DNA of 64,000 nt from Dactylonectria macrodidyma (lineage: Eukaryota; Ascomycota; Sordariomycetes; Hypocreales; Nectriaceae): positions 3,826,501-3,890,500 of the forward strand of contig JAGMUV010000002.1 of NCBI GenBank assembly GCA_020744425.1, read 5' to 3'. The notes under the pieces were generated by a model. The model ran no database searches. It was not told the origin of the DNA and was given only the letters and a program-made list of their open reading frames with translations. The position numbers were made by a program, and so were the translations under genes. Shown one piece after another: positions 44,799-54,988 of this stretch; the stretch's first letter is position 1, and every line of letters begins with the position of its first letter.

Positions 44799-45512
44799 TC
44801 AGAACATTTCCTTGGGAGGTACGGGCACCGTCATGTTTGCTGGCATTTCCTCGTCGTTCGTGATCAAGATGGACACCCCGATCATCATTCCCAACCTGTC
44901 CAAGGAGGACGTACCCGATGACATCCAGAATGCCCCGGCGCATCGAGGGGAGAACGGGCTGTCTATAGCTATGAATCTTGCAGTGGTGGTGAATCCTTCT
45001 TCTGGCTTGACTTGTCTGACCTTGATCCTTCCACACTCTTCGTTTGCACAACGAGTCGCTACTACCATACCACCATGAACGCCTTGGATCAATGGCCATG
45101 CTCTGTTGAGGGAAGCAGAGCGGAATTGTGGCAGTTCAAGACTGTTGCGAATCTTCTGTACGAGTGTGTACGATGCATCAGGAAATAGCGGACCTAAATT
45201 TGCCACAGTACACCGATTGACTCGGTCGTACGTGCCGAGATAGATCATTAGTAGGCCCTCGAGGAAGTTTGGGAATAGTTTCTTTAAGTCCTGGCTGCTA
45301 TTCTCGGGCAAACCATGTGGATTCGACCAGACTCCGGCAATGCGAAATCGTGGTACTGTATCGGCGTGTTTGATGAAGTCGTAATGGAGACTGGTTATAG
45401 TTGACACGCGATTGGCTGCTGGCTCCTGTCTTATAAGTCTGGTACAGCCTCCTGTCCGATCTATTGTAGATCTAATGTAGACTTTTATTTCCATTGATGG
45501 CTGGATTTCCAC
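44799..45512 (-). pseudogene. Unrecognised, probably degenerate reading frame with a CxNxxC pair
   Basis: A 237-codon open frame. The order of features is a possible VYIRST start region, FRIAGVW, NFLEGLLMIYLGTYDRVNRC, LNRAWPLIQGVHGG, then RCANEECG. The last pair resembles the CxNxxC pairs of the zinc-finger fragments to the left, and its partner pair has lost a cysteine (RCAGAF). The VYIRST...EGLLMIYLG layout faintly recalls GIY-YIG-type domains, but I am not confident. A T10 run at about 45514-45523 separates it from another open minus frame (to about 45830), so a frameshift or intron may divide one older gene. Function not assigned. Confidence 0.35.
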
Positions 45513-45972
45513 GTTTTTTTTTTGAGAGTCTTAACTTCCATGCCTCCGCTAAGGGCATGCACAGGCATTGCCGTTGTCCGTGAGTTGCATGGCTACGCGA
45601 GTTCCCTGGCCAAACTGGGACATGGTGTGATTGCCCCGGGTGAAGTTCCAATGCTGCCAGGTCGCGGATGTTCCATTCGGTATCCACGAGGTGGCCAAGG
45701 ACGTCCTGGAGGCAGGCGTCATCAGATCGTGGTCGTTGAAGCATGGGATCTTCGAGACTTCGAGGGCTCGCGCAGCCCTCGCCGCAGCCTCTGCCGCATA
45801 TACCCTTAAGCCAGTTAGAACCTCTGGCATATCTTAGAGATTACTTGGACTTAGATCTTGCTTGCCTCAAGTTCTCCAAGGTGTGCTTGTAAATCCCTGG
45901 GAATAGCCAGGATACCGTGGAAGACTGAGCACGAGCGCTGTACACCGAGCTCATTAAAAAACCAACCAGGGA

Positions 45973-46293
45973 ATTCCGCTCGGCAAGGTTTCCGACCGGA
46001 ACTCCAAGTTCACCAGCGCTATGTGGCAGGAACTCTGGAGAGCATTCGGAACTAAGCTGCTCATATCTACAGACTGGCATCCGCAAACTGACGGAACCTC
46101 AGAATGAAGAAACCAAACGGTCGAGATTGCATTGAGATGTTTCCTTAGCGACTTCCGTACAACATCTAGGGTTCAAGCACTCCCGTCCCTGCAATTCGCA
46201 ATGAACAATTCTTATGCAGCCGCAATTAAGCAAACACCGGATGAACTGGTGACTGGCCGACGAATGGACGACGGTCTCCGATATCTAATTTGA
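45973..46293 (+). pseudogene. Ty3/gypsy-type integrase fragment with an internal stop
   Basis: The frame reads IPLGKVSDRNSKFTS, then LLISTDWHPQTDGTSE, a TGA stop at 46105-46107, RNQTVEIALRCFL and so on to a stop at 46291. The SDR-xS-FTS and HPQTDG-xE blocks carry the second Asp and the Glu of the integrase D-D-E triad in gypsy elements. The frame is lost just upstream, no LTRs or reverse transcriptase are nearby, and the piece is only about 320 bp, so it is a relic. Confidence 0.8.
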
Positions 46294-46488
46294 TAGCCAG
46301 ACAATTCACATAGAATAGGAAAATCGACTTAGAGTAACATGTATGTCATGTGACTGGGTATTGAACCAACTTCCAAGACAGTACTCCTGTCTTCGTCTTA
46401 TATATATCCTCACAAGTTCGTCCATATACACATATATCTCTCTCACATTATATAGATACGTGCGAAGAAGTTACTTCCATCGCCGCCC
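46294..46488. other. Spacer between the gypsy relic and the sugar transporter
   Basis: About 195 bp, with TATATATA and ACATATATA stretches. It probably holds the transporter 3' untranslated region. Confidence 0.5.
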
Positions 46489-48454
46489 TTAGACACCCTC
46501 GCGTCGGCGCTCCGCCTCCTGGATCTCAGCGCCGTCCTTGGTATCGATGGGGTTGTGCTGTGACTCGAAGCCCACGCCAAGCATCTGAGCGCCCTTCTCA
46601 GTGTGGTCGGTACCACCGAAGATGACGTCCATCTGCTCGAGCGCGATACCCTTCGTCTCAGGGATGAAGAAGTAGACGAATACGGCGAGCAGGAGGTTGA
46701 CAGCCATGAAGAAGAAAAGGCACTTGAGGCCAACCTTCTGGAGGAACTTGGGGAAGAACTGCTGGAAGACGGTGTTGGCAACGTTTTGGCACTGAGAAGC
46801 CATACCGATAGCCTGGGATCGGACATTGGCGGAGAAAATCTCGGCAGTCCACATCCAGACAGTGGCACCCCAGGAAGGCTTGTAGAAGAAACTATCATTG
46901 TGTCAGTTATGCGTAAGGTGAGACAAGCGGGCTTGGGCAGAAAGGTGTATCTCACATGAAGAGGAAAAGCATGATGACAATGCCGATGGCAACGGGTTGA
47001 GACTTGTGGCCCTGGGCATCATTGGGAGTGGCTATGCCGATAACAGGAACAATCAACATGCAAGCGGCCATGCCGAGGGCACCGACCATGAAGAGCCAGC
47101 GACGACCGAAGCGATCGGCAGTCCAAGCGGCGTTGAGGGTGAAGAGGATACCAAAGGTGGCCCAGAGCGCGTTGATCAGGTTACTATTTGCAGTGGTTAG
47201 TTTTCAGATCGAGACGATAGCAAATGGTGGGGACATACATAGTAGTCTCGGACTCCCAAACCTTCTTGTAGATTTGAGTAGAGTAAGTGTTGAGGGTACC
47301 CTGTCCAGTGAGCTGTTGGCCAACGTTGAGCACAACGGCAAGACCGAAACGCTTGCGGACGGACTTGTCCTTGAAGAGGGCTGAGTAACCGGGGCTGATC
47401 ATCTCATTCTCGTATTCGATGGCCTCACGGATGGCCAGGAGCTCCTCCTCAACCTCCTCTTCGGTATCGCGAATGCTGCGCAGGGTGGTGCGAGCCTCAT
47501 CGACCCTGTTTTTCTTGACATACCAGCGGGGCGATTCGGGCTGGAAGGGCAAAGCGGCAATGATGATGATGGGGACCATGATCTGGAAGACGACAACCAT
47601 GCGCCAATCCCACTGGCCGAGCTTCTCGCGGTTCAAGGAGCAGGCATAGTTGATCCAGTAGGCAATAAAGGCACCGACGGAGTAGTTGAGCTGCCAGAAG
47701 GTCATGACCTTGCCACGAATCTGAGCTGGGACAACCTCATTGATGTAAACAGGACCGGCGGCTGGAAAATGTGTGTTAGTTATCGTTCTAGTTTCCTGGG
47801 CAGAGCAACGTTAGGGAAGAGGGAGTCGTACTGAGTGCCGTTCCCTGACCAATTCCAATCAATACGCGGCCGACGATAAATACACTGAGCTTTCCCTTGG
47901 GGGCAATGGCCTGGATGATGGCAGCAACAACGGTGACGAAGCAGCCGATACCCATTCCCCATCGTCGACCGAGATAGTCGGCCTGAATTCGGTTGTCAGC
48001 ATTGTGACGTTTCGAAACGAACCAAAGGAGTGATACATACGATTGGGCCACCAATGAAGAAGCCACTGACGATGGCACCGATGGTGTAGCAGGTGTTGAT
48101 CAAGCCGATTGTATACGAGTCTTTCTCGATATCGAGATTGAACCAGGTCAACCAGTTGTTAGAGCCTTGAAGCGCCTATGAAAATAGAGTCAGCTATATG
48201 ATACCATGACTGTCATGTTGAATAGGTTCCTATTCGTAGGGCGTGTGATCCTCGTGATGCCGACCACTTGATGTTGTGCCCACTGTGCGTGCACGTGACC
48301 ACCCGGTCCCCATCACGTATCAATGACATGGGTTGTTTAGAGAGTCGGGGTGGCGCTTTACATTAAAAACACTGGAGTCGAAGCCATAGAGCGTCATGCA
48401 TGAGGCAGCGACTAGGCAGATGAACCAGTTGTACGCGCGCGTCCTAGACATCAT
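46489..48454 (-). CDS. MFS sugar transporter (sugar porter family)
   Basis: A plasma-membrane permease with 12 predicted membrane helices for sugar uptake by proton symport; the substrate is not deducible. Exons are 48454-48362, 48175-48041, 47982-47832, 47761-47239, 47183-46956 and 46891-46489 (introns 186, 58, 70, 55 and 64 bp), giving 510 residues. Family signatures are GFDSSVFN in helix 1, DYLGRRWGMGIG, GRVLIGIGQGTALT, PVYINEVVPAQIRGK, PESPRWYVKKNR, GQQLTGQGTLN, DRFGRRW and PETKGIALEQMD. The C-terminal tail is hydrophilic. All six exons keep phase and the length is normal. Hexose, disaccharide or quinate transport are all possible within this family. It lies in the same neighbourhood as the cellobiohydrolase and GH39-like genes. 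Confidence 0.9.
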
Positions 48455-51400
48455 CTTGGCGGTGTTGCACAGCGATGTTATCAGAGGTCGATGTTGTAAT
48501 ATCTCCGAAGAGCGGTGCGGAAACCGAGGGTTGTCTCTTGACACTGGCTTGAGCTGTGGGTCAATCAGGTCAACGAAGACTTGACAGACAGGAGACAGAT
48601 CAAATCCCAACGGAAGGATTGTCTCGATGAGCAATGAGCAAAAAGGGATGGGGAGAGAGAGATGTGCGAAGGCTCCTGGGGAACGAGCAAAAACGAGGGA
48701 CAACGGCCCGTCTTTTTATCTTCCCCAGGCGTCTCCCCAGGATGGCATGGCATGGCTAGAAAGCCAGGATGGATAGCCCGGCATCTCGTGCCCCGGACCC
48801 AGACGATTCAGAGGCTTCGCCAATTCGCCAGAGATTGACAAGGGCGACTCCACCGGCGATGCTCTGAGCGAGCTAAGTGCAGGTTGCGACTAGGGGACGG
48901 GGACGTTAAACTAGGTCGTGTACATTGCAGTGTAGCATCACATAGGGACATGGCGGCGAAAGGTGGTTCGGGTACACACCTTACATGAGGGCCGCTGCCC
49001 TTTTGCAGCCGTACCTAGGATACCTACACGAGAAGGATTTGGTACGTCGGAACCTGGCCTATAGAAGATGCAAAACGCATGGCCGCATTTGCTGGGGATG
49101 CAACGAACATTGCAGGCAAACTCAAGGTCAAGCCAGGGCGAGACAGGGAAAAAAGGTGAGGTGAGGTGAGGTGAGGAGAAGCTACTGGGAGGTAGCGGTA
49201 AAGGGGGGTGGGATGTCAGTCAGAAGTTGGAGTAGGAGTCATGGACGAACAGATGGTCTCTCGAGCCTGTGGACTTGTGTTTCAGCGGCGTGATTTTGTC
49301 CCTTCAGGTACCTAGGGTAGCTACAATGAATGCATCCCATCACCATCTGTATTCGCGATACATCTTCACGATACGTCTTCACCATCATCATCATCATTAC
49401 CAACAACATCATCGATGCCCCCAACATCCAGAAATAATTCGATTGCCTGCCATCTTCCTCTCCGTCTTCCTCTTATCCCCACGACCGAAACCAGCACAAC
49501 TCCCGGCTTGTTGCCGCCATTGACCCTCCGCGACCCATACTTTTTTTTTTATCCATTCGAAACCCCCTGTCAGGATGCCTTCTCCACCCGCTCCTCGCTG
49601 GCCTCGGGCCTCGTCCGTTGTAGCTTGCATGCAGCACATGGCAATCCCTCCCCACGGGGCCACTCGTCGTGGCCCGTCTGCCTTTGGAATTGGCATTGCG
49701 GCGCCCGCCAAGAATTGATGGTGATCTGGCGGGCAGCCCACCCAAAAAAAGTGGTGTGGGGTTTCGGGCCATCTCCCTTGGCACATATACTGGTCGCTTG
49801 GCAAGCGGCTGAATGGGGCGTCGCGAGATCGCATGTCACGAACAAGGCCGGCGCCGTCTGCTCCCACTCTGATTGGCGGGAATATTTGTTCCGTCCGGAA
49901 TAGCACAAGGCGCCAGAAAGTCTGTGGTGCTATTTCGTAGTTTCGCCTTCGCAACCCAGGCCCTGACTGACTTACATGCCGCCCCTTGCTGGCTACTTCA
50001 TCAGTCTCCAGACTCCTCCCCCATTCTCCCCCCCCGTGCGGAGCTCCCGCCTTTCCCCGCATCCCGCCTTAAGCTTCGTGGAGAAGAGGAGAAGGAGAAC
50101 CTCAGAACAGTGACCCCAAGATCGAGCAACACCAATTCCATTTTGCCGGTCGTTGAGGATGGGCTGGTCGACCGGCTCCTCGGCAAGAGAACTCGGTAGC
50201 GAGACACACAACATGCGGTTAAATTGGCCAAGACCTGATCAAGATCTATCGTCGTATGCAGTAGCACGCGTCATCGCCGCCTTCTTGAAGTCTTGGAGGT
50301 AGGGGGGGGACACTGGAAAGGTGGGAATCAACGCCGTAGCCGTCTATCAATGATCCCATGTGGTTGATTGCCAGAGAGGATCCTGACACTCACCGCAATC
50401 CAACATGATCGCCCCCTGACATTCTTCATTTCGTATCTTCTTCAGTCTCGTCTTCACTCTCTGATTCCACATTTCTGTCCCCGCCACTTTTGCCCCCGCC
50501 AACATTCCCCCGTTCCACGTAGTATGTCTGTGTTGTCGTCGTCCGTCTCCCCTGCTGGCTGGTCTCTCGCTTACAATGCCCAATGCTCGTTACCCCAAAA
50601 AAGTCTTGGCCGCCCAACGCTGCAATACGACAATCCCCTGGTGCCCAGTGCCCAGGCTACCAGTGCCGCTGACCACACCTCCAACAGGCTCGAACTACCC
50701 AAACTACGCGTTCCTGCACCGTGGGGTCCCGGGAGACTCGCTCTGGGCGCCAGGGATCTCCAGAGCCAAGAGATGAGAAATGGCCGAGTTATCCATATCG
50801 GCCAACGACGTCTCGTCCTCCCGCACCACATCGCAACGCCAACGCCGCCCCCGACCACCGCCCCCATTCAGACATTGGGGGTTTTTCCATCTCTCAAGAG
50901 CTGATTTCCGACCACGTCCAAGGGTTTCAACGCCTTTTTCAGGGATTTCCCACAGCTCCGGCATGCCGCGACCCGCCCGTCGACCCTACTAGGACAACTA
51001 CGTGCGCAGTGCCATCAACCTTCATGTGTACCCCGTGCCGCTATTCCGATTCAACCGCTTGAGATTGGTCCACGCCCTAAAAATGCCTGCAAATGGCGTC
51101 GTGTGGCGTCCCCGGCATCGATGCGCCCCAGATCATTCTTGCGTCCGAAGCTCGCGCCTTGCCGTTCGCAGCGCAAGTTACGACGCAGTCTAAAAACAAA
51201 GCTCAACCCAAGACTAGTATCCATCAAAACATTTATCCACCCATCACAACAAAGACATCCGCCCGCTAGTCCCTGTCACATGAATCTTGTCTCGCTCCGT
51301 GGAAAGTTCGACTAATTATTCTAATTAATTTACCTACCTGTAGTACCGGAACCTAGGTGGTTTCGAAACCAACAGTTTGCGGCACAAAAAATCCCACAGA

Positions 51401-52694
51401 ATTAACATCATAGCCCGTCCGAATTCTGGACGCGCCATCCGTCAATCATCTGCTACTAAACAAGGTGCCGTGTTGTCTGCCCCCTCCCCCTGTCATCTTA
51501 CCAGGTTGTTCCCCTCGCTCTCACCAGTCATGGGGACACAAACGCAGCCCAGATTCGCTTGCCAAAGTCGTTGCCCAATCACTCTTGGCGACAACCCTTC
51601 TCATAGACCTCGTCTGTCTACATTAGTCATTTTCCGAAGCGGTTGCCCTCATTGAGCAGACAGCAGGCTGCAAAAGTTCCCCGCTCCATTCCGCACTTGT
51701 TGCCAACTTTCATGCCCAACACCAGCAAACCCCATCCTCATCTGCAACCCTCTCACTTGGGTGGGATGATTTATATCCAGACTTCTTTCTTCTCAAGTAT
51801 TGGAATAACCTTAGCCTAATCACCCCTGATGATTTATGATGATCGACCCCAGCACAGCTGCAGTGAACCACACCATCTCCTCCAACCACGTTTCGTTCAG
51901 ATGGTTGCAACGTGAACCCTTTCCCCACGCTCGCATTAGTCTCAACCAAGACGCGCCCAGCTTTATGAAGATGGCCAGATCAATCTGGCTCCAGAAAGTA
52001 AATCTCTCCAGGGTAGCACCCAAGATTTGTCTATTGGGTGACTTAGAGCTGCTCTACATCAAGGCAACTTTGTAGTTGTCCCATACCCCAGACTTACAGA
52101 ATCAGCGACACGACAAACCCGCGATAAGGATAAGATAAGTTGGTTTGACCCCCTTGAGAATTTTGGACTTTTTTCAGCCTACGATTTGTCGGTTGCTTTT
52201 GTCTAGTTACAACTAATTAGCGTGACCAAACACTTGACGACCATGTCTAACGTCGAGTCCTCCCTTGAGTTATCACTCTTACATCACACTGATACGCCAT
52301 TGTGCGATCCCTCGGGACAGAAGCCGGGCGAGTATGAAGCACAACATCAGAGCGCGTCTTTACGCGAGCAGAAGGCGCTGGTAAGTTCTGGTCTTTCAAG
52401 TCCATCCTGGCTAGGAACGGTCCGCTCAACATACAACGCTCTTCGACAATGATTCGTCTTCGTCTCATTTGATAGCGGGCATTAATATACAGTCAACCAT
52501 CAACACGTGCATTTAATTGACTTCCTCTTCATTGATAACACCTCGAACGCCCCTTCATGACAGCATCCTAGCATCGTGGGGAAACAATCCCAGTGATAAG
52601 TGTGTCTGGATTAGAGAATGCGGCGTTTGATTCCCTCCATGTATTGTCCGCAACCCATCTTCAACTCTTGCGCATATCTTAAAGATGTTATATC
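48455..52694. other. Gene-poor region upstream of the transporter and downstream of a regulator gene
   Basis: 4.24 kb. The stretch next to 48455 should be the transporter promoter. Short repeats are visible: GTGAG units near 49157-49180 and CATCAT repeats near 49382-49415. A possible first exon starts at 52242 (MSNVESSLELSLLHHTD) and ends at a GTAAGT donor near 52381, but I could not find a convincing continuation. The many open frames at 49.4-51 kb look like composition artefacts. Confidence 0.45.
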
Positions 52695-54988
52695 CTATTG
52701 CGGAAGCCCTCCTCGCATCATTTGTGCCACGTCGACGCCTACCCATCGCATTTCCTGAGGTTGTTGGCCGCCCTGCATGTGCACAGAGACCTGCGGAGGC
52801 TGCATGCCCCCGTTCTGATATTGTATCTGGTGCTGTTCTCTAGCAGCATCTCGCGCTTGCTTTCGCCTGCTCAGTCGCTCGACCACCTCCTCAGAGACTC
52901 TTCCAAAGCTCTCTTTCCACATTGTCGCATCTTCCCAGCGATCTCCGTACGTACCCAAGGTTTGTGAAACCTTTTCCAAGCATCTCAGGCTACGATCGAG
53001 GTTATCTTCCCCTGTTAGGCCCTGAGGCTGTAATCGTCGTGGTAGCGGAGGGGCCGGTGCGGCGCCAGGGCGAGGGATAGGGATGGGAACCGGCACTCCA
53101 GAAAGTAGCATGTCCTCTGCGTCCCTGAGAACCGCGAGAAACTGGTTGGCCATGAAGTATATCCTCAGCACGTCATGATATGTGTAGAACCCTGGGTTCT
53201 GTGACCCATGTGCAATTTCATGGCTCGTGTCCAGATATGCCATTGAATGCTCAAAAATCAGAATGCGATTGTAGTCTGTGATTTGCGGCGCCCTGGCTGA
53301 AGGCGCAATGCAGTAGACGTAACTGTATCGTAGCTCTTGCTCAAATAGTTGTCGAATCCCCGGGGCAAGGGTGGGGGGGAGTGATTCGGCCCATTCCCGC
53401 ATATCCAGGCACATATCCCAGATGTAAGAGATGGGATCTTGCATAGGAACTGAACCAGACTGATACAGTTCCTGGTACCAGTGAGACTGCGCACGCCGAA
53501 GCTGGAAGAGCAGCAGGGCTGGGTCTGGTGACTGCGGTCCAGCGATAGGGCCAGGAACAGAAGCCTTGCGCCCCAGACCTGAAGCATGTGGGAATGCGAC
53601 ATTGACTGTGTCATCGGTGAAGGAAAACGTCCGAGCATGCACCATACTAATGGCTCTAGAGATGAGTCAGTATGACATGTGTCATGCAGTCGCCACACAG
53701 GCTGGGGATGGTTGACTAACCGATCAAGCGCATACACACAATAGAAGATCTTGCGTCGCATGTCCAGGGCGGCCTTGTCAGGTACCGCGGGCATGGGAGG
53801 ATCTTGATGGAAGCCTAGATCAACAATAGCTCGTGCCGTAAATCCTATTAGGTGCCAACTATCAAAGTGAGCGGGGTCCAGCATGGCATACTGCGTAAGG
53901 AGAAGCAGAGATTGAATCTGGGTGACGTATCCAGGTCCCAAGGCTCCATCAGCAAAACTCATTGCTCTAGAAGCAAACTCTAGCCCGTTGCTGTAGTACT
54001 CATCCCCCTTTTGGCGGCTTTGTGAGGTGGAACCAATGGCCAGCACCATGTAGACCATCCAACAGTCAGCATCCTTGATAACACGGTCGTCCTGCTGGTA
54101 CAGGTCATCCAGGGCGGTAAGTAAGCCTGTTTCTGAGAAACACGGGAATAATGAGTAGATGGTGTTCATATAATGCTGAACGATAGTATGGGCGGTCTGC
54201 CTTGGAGGAAGGCGAGCTTCGGGTGACTCTGGCAGAGCATCGTTAGTCGTGGCAGCGAGGACGAGCCTGGCAAAAGTCATGTTGCTAGCAGTAGGCTCAA
54301 AATCCCGAGTCGTTGCGTTGACTGATCTATGCATAGGATTAGAAGACTGGTCAATCAGGTTCGTTTTGAGTTCTCACAAAAAGCCAAAGTCGGAGACGAG
54401 CGAATTGACATCAGAATTTTCTCGCTTTCGGGCAGCCTTGCGATGGATGGCGGCACGGATAGCAGCGAGAGAGTCCCTCCTATCCATCTGGAGGTTAATT
54501 GTCGAGGCATCCGGGTCATGCATGGCCACGGAGGCCTTGCGCGACTTTGCAAACTGAAGGCGCTTCTCAAGCTTCTCTATGCGGAGTTCCAAGGCGGCGA
54601 CATAACTACGAGGTATGTGTGAGTAGTTGAGCGGCGCAAGGAAGACACTTGATGGCAGACGAACCTCCTTTCTTTTCCTCGAGCGAACTGATCGTTTGCG
54701 GCAGAGCACTCATTCACGCGGCCAGCCTTCTCACAGGCTGTGCATGCAGGCAGCTTGCCATCACACTGGCCAGCAACGTTAGTCATGAGAGAACAGTGCA
54801 GACAGACATGTTACTGTGGCAAATCACCTTGACCTTGGCAGCTCGGCCTTGAAAGAAAGCAAGTTAGTACTTGCGATTGATAAATGGCTACAGCGACAGG
54901 GTAGGGTCTGAAACTCACATCGAGAGCAGGCGGAGACGGGACGTGAGACCCTGAGGAGGGGATTGTGGGAGAAGCTCGCGCGGGGCAT
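52695..54988 (-). CDS. Zn(II)2Cys6 fungal-specific transcription factor
   Basis: Nuclear DNA-binding regulator; target genes unknown. Exons are 54988-54919, 54847-54828, 54765-54665, 54605-54378, 54326-53721 and 53655-52695, giving 661 residues, with introns of 51-71 bp. The zinc cluster is spliced from three exons: CSRC, with its second Cys codon split by intron 1, then RAAKVK, then CDGKLPACTAC and the final Cys (C-x2-C-x6-C-x6-C-x2-C-x8-C). A coiled-coil linker follows (YVAALELRIEKLEKRL), then the fungal-specific TF domain with LLLLTQYAML, FTARAIVDLGFHQD and RRKIFYCVYALDRAIS. The C-terminus is Gln/Pro-rich. A start further upstream is possible, because only 20 residues precede the first Cys. 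It is divergent from the next regulator gene. Confidence 0.88.

Noticed and set aside
44644..45078. 144-codon plus-strand frame starting MVINLDAKVDGKKVK
   Set aside because: It overlaps the longer minus-strand frame carrying RCANEEC. Neither is sure, but the plus frame shows no family motif, and both lie in decayed repeat DNA.
49409..50062. 217-codon minus-strand frame
   Set aside because: No ordered domain, signal peptide or splice structure. Frames are open on both strands here because of GC-rich composition.
50368..50904. 178-codon plus-strand frame
   Set aside because: Low-complexity Pro/Ser/His content without recognisable domain; overlapping open frames on the other strand are equally long.
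52242..52451. Possible small gene starting MSNVESSLELSLLHHTD with a GTAAGT donor at about 52381
   Set aside because: The donor is excellent, but every acceptor tried nearby leads to a stop within about 15 codons, so no credible gene can be built.
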